Made by a program: the position numbers and the translations under genes
Assembly: GCA_034359265.1 (NCBI GenBank)
Contig: CP136895.1
Span: 41,372,001 to 41,436,000 of the forward strand
DNA: 64,000 bases
Direction: 5' to 3'
Source of the DNA: Canna indica
Lineage: Eukaryota; Streptophyta; Magnoliopsida; Zingiberales; Cannaceae
Notes under the pieces: generated by a model
Database searches by the model: none
Told to the model about the DNA's origin: nothing
Seen by the model: only the letters and a program-made list of their open reading frames with translations
Part shown: piece after piece, positions 12,835 through 24,086 of the stretch
How positions within the stretch are numbered: position 1 is the first letter of the stretch
Layout: each line of letters opens with the position of its first letter

Positions 12835-13808
12835 TATCACACCCCAAATCCAATATGTCCGGCCAGGGTACGCCACGTACCCCGAAGCCTAACGCAACTC
12901 AAACACAACACAACCACTATAACCTGAACAATGAATATATATAAATTTTTAAAACAATAGACTTGACATACTGAACCAAACCAAACCAAAGGCTGAAAAG
13001 GAATACTCTGAACAAGTTATTTAACCGAGTTCAAACAGGTAATCGAACTCCTAAGATAAAGAAAATGCGAAAACAATGACCCGAGTCCACATGACTCAAC
13101 AACTCAAAAGAAAGCAAAAAGTACTCAAGTATTCCCTCGACAATGAAATGTCATGAGACCCGCTGTCCTGCCGCCACCAACCGCGCTACTGCACCTTAGT
13201 ACCTCTTTGATTTCGCTCAAGTGCTGAAAAAATAAGAAAATGAGGGGTAAGTCCACTAGGACTTAATGAGTAGATCAGTCCTCAATTCAACAAGTTAATC
13301 ATCATGCATAAATAATAAATAGCAGCTATAAAGCATAAGTAACAATAATAAAGATAATCATTAGTAATCATCCACTACTCTATGCATGATATAGCATCGA
13401 TCAACAATATATAGATATCCACAATAATCACAGAAGGGTAAATGCAACATCTCAATCACATGCATGCACACCGGACCCATCGGTCCCACATAGCCACATA
13501 GGGTAGGTAGACGGTGTGGCCGCCGAACTACCACCTAGCTCAGTGCCATCTCATTGGGACATGCCCTCCCCTCACCGAGACTGGTTGTTTCAATCCGTCT
13601 CATTGCGGCATACGTTCCCTTCACCGGTTGGGTCTCCGGACTATCTATTTGGGATATGATCTTCCCTCACCAGCCAAACTTACGGAATAAGGCCAACGTT
13701 GTCTCTTTGGGGCATATCCTCCCCTCACCAGCGAGGCCAACGCACTAACTCGGGCCCACGGTCCCCTGCTCAAGAATAAAATATTATTATTAAGATTTTG
13801 GGCATTAC
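12835..13808 (-). repeat. Gypsy 5' LTR with a 1.35-kb internal deletion
   Basis: Bases 12835-13737 follow the LTR at 5558-6460. At about 13738 the sequence jumps to the last roughly 70 bp of the LTR, ending GGGCATTACA near 13808. The terminal TG has become TA. Confidence 0.8.
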
Positions 13809-16145
13809 AATTTTAGGAAAATAAAAATTTTATTTTTACACAAAAGGAACATACCTTAGGGTACCTTGAATTACTTCTACACGTTAGGTAATTGTATAGA
13901 CATACAAATAAAGAATTAAAGACCCTAGAGACATCTAGAGACACTAAAAACCTAGGATGACACACGGGTGGGCCGATCCTTAGGGAACCCAAGGGGGCCG
14001 AACCCTCTTTGCCCCTAGGGCACTTGGGTATAGGAGGTAGGCCAGCCCTAGGGTACATGGCTAGGGTTGCTAGGTCGGGCTTAAACTGTGTAGGGTAGTT
14101 AAGCGATGTCGCATTGTTACCATGTTATACATGTTTCTTTTTCTTACGATGATTGGATTTGCTATATCCTATTTCTTGATTGTTTATTTACGTTGTGAAA
14201 TCATGATTTGTGAGCATTATTTCTATATATCTGTGTGTGTGTGTGTGTGTGTGGTTGTGATGTATGGTAGGAGGAGGTTGAGGTTGAGGTATGCCCTAGA
14301 CATACCCTTATTTACCTGTTGTTAGCACATCTTATTTTTATGCTTATATACCTGTGTGTGTGACGTTGTGATGTGCTTGTTGAATTTATCGAAAGCCTCG
14401 CCGGTGAGGGGAGGGTATGCCCCAAAGAGACAGCGTTGGCCTTATTTCGAAAGTCTGGCTGGTGAGGGGAGATCATACCCCAAAGAGACAGTCCGAAGAC
14501 CCGACCAGTGAGGGGAATGTATGCCCTAACGAGATGGATCAGAAGAGCCAGTGTCGGTGAGGGGAGTGCATGCCCCAATGAGACGGCACTAAGCTGGGTG
14601 GTAGTTCGGCGGCCACACCGTCTACCTAGCCTATGTGGATATATGGGACGGACGGGTCTGGTGAGCATGCATGTGATTGAGATGTTGCATTTACCCTACT
14701 GTGATTATTGTGGATTTCTATATAATGTTGATGGATGATTACAAGTGGTTATCTTTGTCATTGTTACTTATGCTTTATAGCTGCTATTTATTGTTTATGC
14801 ATGATAATTAACTTGGTGAATTGAGGACTGATCTGCTCACTAAGTCTTAGTGGACTTACCCCTCATTTTCTGATGTTTCCAGCACCTGAGCGAGATCAGA
14901 GAGGTTCCGAGGTGCAGTAGCGCGACTGGTGGTGGCAGGATAGCGAATCTCGTGACATGTCGTGGTCGAGGGGATACTTGAATCCTTTTTGCTTTCTTTT
15001 GAGTTGTTGAGTCATATGGACTCAGGTCATTGTTTCCGCATTTTCTTTATCTTAGGAGTTTGATTACATATTTGAACTCTTTTAAATAACTTGTTAAGTG
15101 TATTCCTTTTTAGCCTTTAGTTTGGTTTGGTTTGGTTATGTATGTCATGTCTATTCTTTTCTTTTAAAAATTTATATATATTCACTGTTCAGGTTATTGT
15201 GGTTGTATTGTGTTTGAGTTAGGTTAGGCTTCCAGGTACGTGGCGTACCATGGCCAGTCATGCAGGATTTGGGGTGTGACAAAAATTTGCCCCTAGGTGG
15301 TCGACCACCCTAGGGCTCCTGAAGAGCCCTAAAAGGGGGCACCACACCCTAAGCCCTACCCTAAAACTACCTCATTCAACAAGATACAAATCAAGATGCA
15401 AGAATCTTTTGAAACCACCATCAAGATTCAAGAATTCCTCAAGAAAACTCAAAGAAGAAGGGGCGGCACAACAAAAAAAGGGGCAGCGATTCGCCCAAAA
15501 TTTGATTCGAGAACAACACGATGACAATAAGAAAACCTTAAAGCCGAATCTCCAATCTAATACGAGAAAAACAAGCCAAAAATCATTGAAAACCCCGTGA
15601 CATAGGGGTGGCAACAAGATTCGAAAAACTGGGGAAAGAGGGCTAAATCCACTCACCTCTTTGGAGAAAACGGAAGGGAAGAAGACGGGTAGGATCTTCC
15701 TTCAATCGACGCCGACGAACTTGCGGATTCCGGCTCCGATTCGGCTCCTCCGCCTCTCGGCTGCGCCTCTCTCTCTTACTCTCTCCTCCTCGGGTGGGGT
15801 GCGGCTAAACCTGTAGCCATGTGCCACTTGGGGTCTTTTATGGGCCCTGGTTGGGTGCAAATGACCAAAATGCCTCTACTTAAGCTATCTGACTTAAACA
15901 GCCCATATCTAATCCGTTCTAACTCCGATTCAAGTTCCGATTCTACTGTTAAATTCATCTCAAGACCCTCTATCATCCTAGCATCCTAAATTACAGAGAT
16001 ATGGCAAATAAATTTTTTCCTAAATATTTCTACATTAAATTCTTACCCGGGTCTAATCCAAAGCTTTTTGCCAATCCGCGCTAACTCGGGCTCATGGTCC
16101 CCTGCTCAAGAATAAAATATTATTATTAAGATTTTTGGCATTACA
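13809..16145. repeat. Gypsy LTR with its first 1.47 kb inverted
   Basis: Bases 13810-15281 are the reverse complement of the LTR segment equivalent to 5558-7050, finishing in GGGGTGTGACA. From 15282 to 16145 the LTR continues in the original direction (equivalent to 7050-7880). Re-inverting 13810-15281 would give a complete LTR directly abutting the LTR that ends at 13808. The breakpoint lies in an A/T-rich run before TTTGCCCCTAGG. See findings. Confidence 0.78.
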
Positions 16146-17987
16146 AAATGATTCTAAGGCCATGATGTGATCATGCTAGTGAGACTTAGAATCCAGAGGC
16201 CCTAGTTCTAAATGTTCCTACTCGTAGGATCACCGAGTAGGGGATTGGTGATTCCGACAAGACAAGTGCACTTTGTATATGCCCTATATGATAGGGGGTA
16301 GCTGATCTCGCAATTTCCTATGAAGCATCATTAATTGATGTACAAGTGCAGGTGCTCATTGGAGAATGAGTTCACTGAATGGACCCACTCGAGGAATGCC
16401 TAATGGAATCCTTACATGAGTGTCAACAGACTGTTCATTATGTGATAGTGGATGCAAGCAATCCTTGGACCTAAGGTTGTCATCGTTACCTTATGATTGA
16501 TGATCCATATTTTGGTGTTATCCCTAGCAAGATAGTCGTGTGCTAGGTACCACTGGGCATGGATAAGCTTTCATGGACGTAGTTGAGCAACCAACAAGGA
16601 ATCGGTTATTCGTAGTAAGAGGAGATAGTGTCTTATATATCCATGCAAGTGTCAACTCGGTAATCTCTGGCTAGAGTGGATATGAAAGTTGGAAAAGGGT
16701 TTTTGACATTTCATAGTTGAGATGACAACTTGACGGATAGAATACATATGAACTGGTATTAGGGTTTGACATATCTTTCGTACCCTAGCCGAGTTCGGGA
16801 CATTGTAACCGAAAGAATTAGTTGCATGGTAACTAATCACCGAAGGGCGTTCAATCTCTGTTGACCGAACCTCACACTATCCGGGTGGTCATGACATGTT
16901 GCTAGACGTCAATCATGACTTTTGAGTAGAGTCTCATACGACCACACTAAAGGGGTTTAGTGGAGGCTCGTGGAAATTCGAATAGAATGTGTTCTATCGA
17001 ATTCAACTCTTCGTTATGCACAACTCACTGCTGGCTTAGCATGGGGCCCAATGGATCACACCCAATAGGCTACCCTCGTAACGAGCTTTATAGGATAGAG
17101 CTCGAATGCGGCACTTGATGTCTACTAGCATGAATATTCAGTGACACGATCATGGTTCTCGTTCACGGACAAAATAGGAAAGGTGTTTCCTATTCGGACA
17201 AATTAAAAGTACTCGAGGAAGGGGCTCCTTAGAACCCTATTTTTGTAGGGTACAACACGCGATAAGTTAGACCCAACCCCTAGTCTAGTTCAAGTGTTGA
17301 ATAAAACTGAATCGAACACATGGTCTGGTTCAAGGAGTGAACCGCCCCATGGTTCAAGGTGGGTCGGCTCATACAAGGTGAGAAAATAAATTCTATTTTG
17401 AATAGAATTTTTTGTTCAAATTCGAATTCGAATCAGGGGAGACCGAGCATGATCTCCCCATGCGCCCAGTCTCCCTATTAAATAGGGAGATTAATTTAGA
17501 CTCCCTATTTGATAGGGAGTTTAATTTAATTTATCCCTATCAGATAAGGAATGAATTAATTCATCCCTATCAAATAGAGAATTAATTGAAGGCAAACTCC
17601 GGAATTTCGAATTCCGGGGTGAGTACAAATTTGAACCCCTATACGATTATATAATGGTGTTGGTCGAACACTTCATAGAGGGAATTAATTTCTAATTAAT
17701 TCAAGAACAATTTTGAATTAATTTAGGATTAGTTTCGAATTAATTCAGGATTAATTTTGAATTAATCTCCAAGAAATCTCATCACCTCCAAAACCCTAGC
17801 AGCACCTTGGAGTTTCCCCGATTCCTCATCTGCTAGCTTGGTGAAACTCCACAGGATTATTCCCTCACCGGAAATCGCTGCCGGATTAATTTATGGAGGA
17901 GATCAAAAATCCCAACAAGGTATTCTCTCCTTGTGTAAATTTGTTCCTTGGTTTCTCATCGCTTTTCTCCCTTTGCACGCTACCCGG
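16146..17987. repeat. noncoding dispersed repeat, middle piece (element Z)
   Basis: There is no credible coding. Bases 16490-17350 are the second copy of the segment found at 3830-4700. The sequence then changes to AT-rich DNA with short palindromes (17471-17590) and GAATTAATT repeats (about 17680-17770). It is interrupted at 17988 by the Copia-type element and resumes at 23810. Confidence 0.55.
17471..17590. repeat. tandem series of short hairpins
   Basis: About four diverged copies of a roughly 37-bp unit, each with CTCCCTAT...ATAGGGAG or CCCTATC...GATAGG-type arms separated by TTAATT-rich spacers. The first, CTCCCTATTAAATAGGGAG, is nearly a perfect palindrome. Confidence 0.7.
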
Positions 17988-19243
17988 TGTTGAGTGAATA
18001 CCCACACTAGAAGGGGGGGGTTGAATAGTGTGTATCTACTTTTATGATTAATTAAATTCTTTTCAATTTTAATCAACTCAACTACCCAATTCAAGTTACT
18101 TGATTCTTAGTGTGACTAGATGCAATCACAATTATATTAAGCACAAGTGAAATCAAATTGAGCAATCAAGATAGCAATGCAAACATGAAATATATAGTGG
18201 TTCGGCCAACACCGCCTACTTCACTACCTTGGCTCCTAACCAAGGATTTCTAACCTTAACACTTTATAGATTGATAGTTTTTCTAAGAATACAATGAGGA
18301 CTTATCCCTCAACCCTAGAGGCGAGCCTCAACACCTATTCTCTAGCAAAAACAATAATCTACAAGACACCAAGGTGTTTACACGCACACCTTGCAAGCTA
18401 CCCTAAAAATCGATACAAAGAAAGATGAAAACAATATAAATGGAGCTTAAATGTAAAACAATACTTGATGTAGCTCCAACGTGTCTCCTCTGCGCACTTC
18501 AAGGCTTCAAGTATGGATTTCTCGGTGAAGACCACGCTTGATGAAGTGAGGAGGGATTGAGAGTGTGGAAACGGAGATTAGGACTTTAGATCAACTCCTT
18601 TAGGCTTGTAATCTCTATGGATATGCTCAATGAAGTTCTCAATAGCTGAGGAGGAGGTTTATGAATGGTATTTATAACCCCTCACTCGGCTAGGGCACCC
18701 AACGAGCGTTTTTCTTCCCGTTGGCGACGCTCAGTCGCTTGCCGGTCGATCGTCGGTCGACTGACCGATCGACCGAAGTCGTTCTACCACTTTCGGGCCA
18801 CATTCGGTCGACCGGCTGGTCGATCGAATTGGCTACTGCCAATTCTCTACTTCGTCCGGTCGATCGACCGATCAACCGAATTGGCTACAACCAATTTTTG
18901 GCTTCATTCGACCGATCGAACCTAGGCTGAGGCTTATTTTTCGAGTCTTCTGCTTGTGCGCTTCGTTTTCGGTTTTCGTTACCAAGTATGGACTTGGATA
19001 CCATTACAATTTGACTTGGGACATAATCCTAGAGTTATATTACATGAAATATATTCCTTACTCTAGATTTTCTAGTCGATCGACGACGGAGCCATTTTTG
19101 TTGATTTTTGGACTTTCTCTGAACGAAGTTCACGCGCGTATCGTAACCTCAACCTGATATCAAACACTGGATAAATTCATTAGAATAAGTTTGTTATCAT
19201 CAAAATCAAGATGGTGACCAAGGTTGAAAACCTTAGGCCAACA
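17988..19243 (-). repeat. 3' LTR of the F1 element
   Basis: In about 125 bp compared by eye with the other LTR I saw five substitutions and one indel. It holds a palindrome cluster at 18735-18930 with repeated AATTGG...CCAATT hairpins and, on -, a TATAAATA box at about 18670. Confidence 0.9.
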
Positions 19244-19373
19244 ATCTCCCCCTATCAACAAGCATAGCATTTCATCAAGTGAATGTACAAAGCTCCCCCT
19301 ATCAACATGCATATCTAGAATAAACTCCCCCTAACTATATGCATGTCTATATCTAGATTCTTCTCCCCCTTTT
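19244..19373 (-). promoter_or_regulatory. four polypurine tracts before the 3' LTR
   Basis: AGGGGGAG is repeated on - at 19246-19253, 19293-19300, 19325-19332 and 19363-19370. The first abuts the LTR as AGGGGGAGAT and is the expected primer. The rest match the multiple-PPT habit of Sireviruses. Confidence 0.85.
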
Positions 19374-20694
19374 GACATCAATCAAAAAGGGCCTAAGTTA
19401 AGCACTTCTAGACTTCCCTTAAATTACACAATGATAAGATTTTAGCATACACGTTATCAATGATGCTTTGAAATAATAAACACAAAGATAACACAAGCGA
19501 CAAGATATGTCAAGAGGGTTATACACACTCAATTATGGAACATCCGAAAGTCATTTGCTCGATAAAGACTAAGCTTCCAATTTTTGATAAAAATGTATCC
19601 AAAATCATATAAAATTGAAATCTCAATGAAACTTTTTACAATTTTTTCAACGAAAACTAGATTTTTCAAGCAAAGTGCATAAACAAGAATTTTTCTAAGA
19701 TTAATTTTCTGTAATTTTTTTTTTAATAAACCGCTAAAATTTTAGATTTCACATTTTATCAAAAAATACTCATGTTTCATAATCAGTTCTAATTTTGATC
19801 AAACTTGTATATGACTAAGATATGATCATTCTAATCATGTATACGAAGTTTGAATTACTAGAAAGAGTCACAAAGATTACTCAAATGACTTACACAATTT
19901 CGATCAAGAATTAACATGGTATATCAAGAATTTGTCTACAAGTCATTTTTCTAAAAGCTCACGATTTTTCATATAGACACAATCAAGTGTTTTATCAAGA
20001 GCAAAAGAGTTTCTACATGCTTTATGAGGTATCATACTTCATAGTGCAAAGGTGAAACTACTACCTTATAGAATTTTCAAGTATTTAGCATTTGTTCTCT
20101 AAAAACATTTGCATCCTAATCAATGCTCAACTTAAAAGTAATTGAATCATAAATAGCACAAAAGACATTTTCTTACTTAGCAAGTTTATGAACTAGATAG
20201 CAAAGGAAAGTCAAGATTGTTTCTCAAAAGTCAAGTTTTGCTAACTAGTGGAGATTCATTTTTCAAGATACAATAAAAAATGAAATCAAAATGAATCAAA
20301 GAGATCTCAAGAAGTGAAAATATTTTAAAATCAAGACCTCAAACCCTTCCAAAGGTTGAAAACCAATACGGCCACAATTAGCCAAGGTTTCATTACCAAA
20401 GGTTGCATAGACCCATTATAGGTCACAAATGGCCTCCGAGGAGATCGAAAATAAAATTAAAAATTAAAATCCAAAAATTTGATACCACAAGGATGTTAAA
20501 CAAGGGTGAACATACGGACAATCAAGTATCAAGTGAGTACTAAATAAAGCATATATACTAATTATCAAACTCCAATAATTATGTAAACAAGAGTAGAGTT
20601 AGGAGTTGATACCGATCGCATTAGTCAAGAAGTTGCAACAAAGTTAATTCCTCTTTCTTTACTTTCCAAGAAACTTCAAGCCATCAATGTGTCT
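19374..20694 (-). other. AT-rich noncoding internal region where pol would be expected
   Basis: I found no pol motif in either direction over about 1.3 kb. The stretch is partly similar to the internal DNA at 31-2052 and 41650-42700 (the FSTNRKGW-like reverse-strand segment recurs in all three). It is therefore a conserved feature of the family rather than a random deletion. Confidence 0.6.
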
Positions 20695-22472
20695 TCATTT
20701 AAGTGTAGTGTCTCCCCCTACATTTAAGCATGAAGAACGTTGGTACCCAAATTTCTTTGGGTCCTGGGGGTTAGAGGCTTTTCGAACCCAAAGTGATTTA
20801 GCATTGGGGTTCCTTTTTAATACACAATCCCTAACCATATGTCCATACATGCCACAACAAATATAATGACCTTCAAATTTAATAGAAGCATGATGATGGA
20901 CATGAGTGTGTGGATGAGCATGGGAATATACTTTAGAAATTTTTGCATAAGAGACATGGGCATAAATATTTTTCATTTTCTCATTTAATGAAAATAACTC
21001 ATTTCTTAATGATAACATGCCATCATTCAAAATTTCAATTTGTAAGCATAATGAGGCATTTTCTATTTTCAATGAGTCATTCAAATTTTGTAGATCTACA
21101 TTTTTCTTTTCTAAGGAATTTTTATCATTTTCTAGAAGTTCAACCTTCATTCTTGACTCAATACAAGAAAGCAAAAGATCATCATTTTCTTGTTCTAGCA
21201 TTTTATTTTCCTTTTTAAGTTCCTTGAATCTTTTTCTAACAATACTAACTTCTTCATATATATGCTCAATTTCATTTTCTAATTCTACTTGAGTAAAGAT
21301 ATTACCACCTATAGTAATAGTGGGTACCTCATTATCCTTTGTCATGAAACAAAGGTTTGCATTCTCCCTTGATCTTTCTTCCCCACTTGAAGGTGATGAT
21401 GACTCACTTACATCCCAAGTAGCCATTAATGCTTTCTTATTCATCCTTCTTCTATCTTTCTTTGACGATGATGAGGAGGTGAGCTTGGTCTTAGGACAAT
21501 CGCTCTCCAAGTGTCCGGGCTTGTTGCATTTGAAGGACATGATTCTATTTTTGCCCTTCTTCTTCTTGAGAGGCTTTCCCATTAGTTCCATCAACATCCG
21601 CCCAAGGTGAATAATATCTTTGTGTACTCGGATTCTTCATTCTCCGATGATGATGATGATAATGATGAGGTCCGATCACCAAATGATGCTTTTAAGGCAA
21701 TGTTCTTGCCTTTGGGAGCATCTTCCTCCTTTTTTGCCTTCATATGGATCTCATGGGTCATGAGGGATCCAATGAGTTCAGTGAGCTTCATGGTGCCAAG
21801 ATTCTTGGCCTCCATGATAGCAACCACCTTTGGCTCCCATGCTTTGGGAAGTGATCGAATAAGCTTCCTCACTTTTTCTTCCTCTTGTATGTCCCTTCCA
21901 AGGTTAGTTAAAGCATTCTTGGCCTCCATGATAGCAACCACCTTTGGCTCCCATGCATTGGGAAGTGATCGAAGAAGCTTCCTCACTTTTTCTTCCTCTT
22001 GTATGTCCCTTCCAAGGTTAGTTAAAGCATTCACAATATTTTGAAAACGGACATACATTTGATCTATTTTCTCATGAGTATGCATTTTAAAGAGTTCATA
22101 GTCATGCATAAGCAAATTTATTTGGGACTCTTTAACTTGGGAAGTTCCCTTATGAGTAGTTTCTAAAACATGCCAAATATGAAAAACAGATTTACAACAT
22201 GATATTCTATTGAACTCATTTATGGATAAACCACAATGTAATGCATTTAGTGCTTTCGCATTCAAATTAAACGATTCGATCTCTTCTCGAGACCAATCAT
22301 CCATGCTCTTGGAGGGTAGCTTATAATTAACATGAATAGTTTTCCAAGTATCTAATCCTAGGGATTGCAAGAAAATACTCATCCTAGTTTTCCAATAAGG
22401 ATAATTGTTTCCATCAAAAAGAGGAGGTGGATGAGTTGAAAACCCTTGACCTAGTGTGATACTAGAATCCAT
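20695..22472 (-). pseudogene. Gag with coiled coil and two CCHC-type knuckles, frameshifted
   Basis: On - the N-terminal part runs from the ATG at 22472 to a stop at 21591 (293 aa), with the Copia Gag pattern FDGNNYPYWKTRM near residue 20 and LRSLPNAWEP. A second frame carries on from about 21597 to 20695. It has a knuckle FKCNKPGHLESDC, a Ser-rich KKALMATWDVSES segment typical of Sirevirus Gag, a long coiled coil (about residues 95-215 of this part), a His-rich stretch and a second knuckle ICCGMYGHMVRDC. Each knuckle lacks its first Cys (Ser and Tyr at the CX2C position). Codon phase changes near 21600, so one frameshift splits the ORF. A 38-residue tandem duplication lies in the N-terminal part. 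No pol follows. Confidence 0.85.
21801..22028 (-). repeat. in-frame 114-bp tandem duplication within gag
   Basis: Bases 21801-21914 and 21915-22028 are almost identical (only a few substitutions seen). The 38-residue unit contains NLGRDIQEEEKVRKL and AWEPKVVAIMEAKN. It keeps the reading frame. Confidence 0.93.
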
Positions 22473-22511
22473 AAGTGTAGGTTATATGGTTAAAACTAAG
22501 CCTACAACCTT

Positions 22512-22523
22512 GCTCTGATACCA
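22512..22523 (-). promoter_or_regulatory. primer-binding site of the F1 element
   Basis: The reverse complement is TGGTATCAGAGC, complementary to initiator tRNA-Met, 2 bp from the 5' LTR at 22526. It fixes the element's orientation as -. Confidence 0.92.
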
Positions 22524-22525
22524 AT

Positions 22526-23809
22526 TGTTGAGTGAATACCCACACTAGAAGGGGGGGAGGGGTTGAATAGTGTGTATCTACTTTTATAATTAATTGAATT
22601 CTTTTCGATTTTAATCAACTCAACTACCAAATTCAAGTTACTTGATTCTTAGTGCGACTAGATGCAATCACAATTATATTAAGCACAAGTGAAAATCAAA
22701 TTGAGCAATCAAGATAGCAATGCAAACACGAAATATATAGTGGTTCGACCAACACAGCCTACTCCACTACCTTGGCTCCTCACCAAGGATTTCTAACCTT
22801 CACACTTTATAGATTGATAATTTTTCTAAGAATACAATGAGGACTTATCCCTCAACCCTAGAGGCGAGCCTCAACACCTATTCTCTAGTAAAAACAACAA
22901 TCTACAAGACACCAAGGTGTTTACACGCACACCTTGCAAGCTACCCTAAAAATCGATACAAAGAAAGATGAAAATAATATAAATGGAGCTTAAATATAAA
23001 ACAATACTTGATGTAGCTCCAATGCGTCTCCTCCGAGCACTTCAAGGCTTCGAGTATGGATTTCTCAGTGAAGACCAAGCTTGATGAAGTTAGGAGGGAT
23101 TGAGAGTGTGAAAATGGAGATTAGGACTTTAGATCAACTCCTTAAGGCTTGTAATCTCTAAGGATATGCTTAATGAAGTTCTCAACAGTTGGGGAGGAGG
23201 TTTATGAGTGGTATTTATAACCCCTCACTCGGCTAGAGCATCCAATGGGCATTTTTTTGTCCGTTGGCGACGCTCGGTCGCTTGTCGGTCGATCGTCGAT
23301 CAATCGACCGATTGACTACTGAGCGACCGAAGGTGTTCTGCCTCTTTCGGGCTACATTCGGTCGACTGGCTGGTCGACCGAATTGGCTACTACCAATTCT
23401 ATGCTTCGTCCGCCCGATCGACCTGTTGATCGAATTGGCTACTGCCAATTTTTGGCTTCATTCGGTCGACCGACTGGTCGACCGAACCTGGGCTGAGGCT
23501 TATTTTTTTAGTCTTCTGCTTGCACGATTCATTTCTGAGTTCCGTTACCAAGTATGGACTTGGATACCATTACAATTTGGCTTGGGACATAATCCTAGAT
23601 TCATAATGCATGAAATCTATTCCTAACTCTAGATTTTCTACTCGATCGACGACGGAGTCATTTTTGCTGATTTTTGGACTTTCTCCCAACGAAGTTCACG
23701 CACGTATCATAACCTCTACCTGAGATCAAACACTTGATAAATTCATTAGAATAAGTTTGTTATCATCAAAATCAAGATGGTGACCAAGGTTGAAAACCTT
23801 AGGCCAACA
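22526..23809 (-). repeat. 5' LTR of the F1 element
   Basis: It begins TGTTGGCCTAAGG at 23809 on -. It has a palindrome cluster at 23270-23490, then TATAAATAC at about 23211-23220, and ends CACTCAACA at 22526. A T residue separates the LTR from the PBS. Confidence 0.9.
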
Positions 23810-24085
23810 CCCGATTCTTGGTGGAAGGGTCAGCCCTACTTTGGTGCAAACCGGAGTTGAGAAAACTTGTCCGTTGAGCCACGACGAGCCCGAGAGGTCG
23901 CTGCACTTTTGTTACTAGATGCTTGGTGTGGACTTTCGTTGGAGGGCGTGCACGTGTGCGTCTCAAATTTGGGATCGGAGAATCCCCCTTTACCCTACGG
24001 CTTGAGGTATAAATTCTTCTCATCTCTCATGTTGAACTCCTTACTATTGCTAAAGTAGATCGCTATTTTCGGGATTTGTTGGTTT
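23810..24085. repeat. noncoding dispersed repeat, right piece (element Z)
   Basis: It resumes the sequence interrupted at 17987, judging by the near-matching target pentamers. No coding is evident. It ends where MULE-like terminal sequence begins, near 24087. Confidence 0.45.
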
Positions 24086-24086
24086 T

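Larger units (their letters stand above)
4926..16145 (-). mobile_element. rearranged Tekay-like Gypsy array with four LTR pieces
   Basis: On - the LTRs start TGTAATGCCC and end GGGGTGTGACA. From the left the pieces are: an LTR-end fragment (4926-5096), a leader and gag-start fragment (5097-5557), a full-length LTR (5558-7880), internal DNA with decayed gag-pol (7881-12834), an LTR with an internal deletion (12835-13808), and an LTR whose first part is inverted (13809-16145). Flanking pentamers AAAAG (4921-4925) and AAATG (16146-16150) differ at one base and may be a decayed target duplication. Unequal recombination between LTRs is the simplest cause of the shared-LTR layout. Confidence 0.75.
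17988..23809 (-). mobile_element. complete gag-only Sirevirus-like LTR retrotransposon (subfamily F1)
   Basis: Two LTRs (17988-19243, 1256 bp; 22526-23809, 1284 bp) start TGTTGGCCTAAGG and end CACTCAACA on -. Between them lie a primer-binding site, a gag region and about 1.3 kb of AT-rich noncoding DNA ending in four polypurine tracts. No protease, integrase, reverse transcriptase or RNase H is visible in the 3.28-kb internal region. Flanking pentamers CCCGG (17983-17987) and CCCGA (23810-23814) fit a target duplication with one change. The layout fits the non-autonomous gag-only class known in plants as TR-GAG. Pol must have come from an autonomous relative. Confidence 0.88.
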
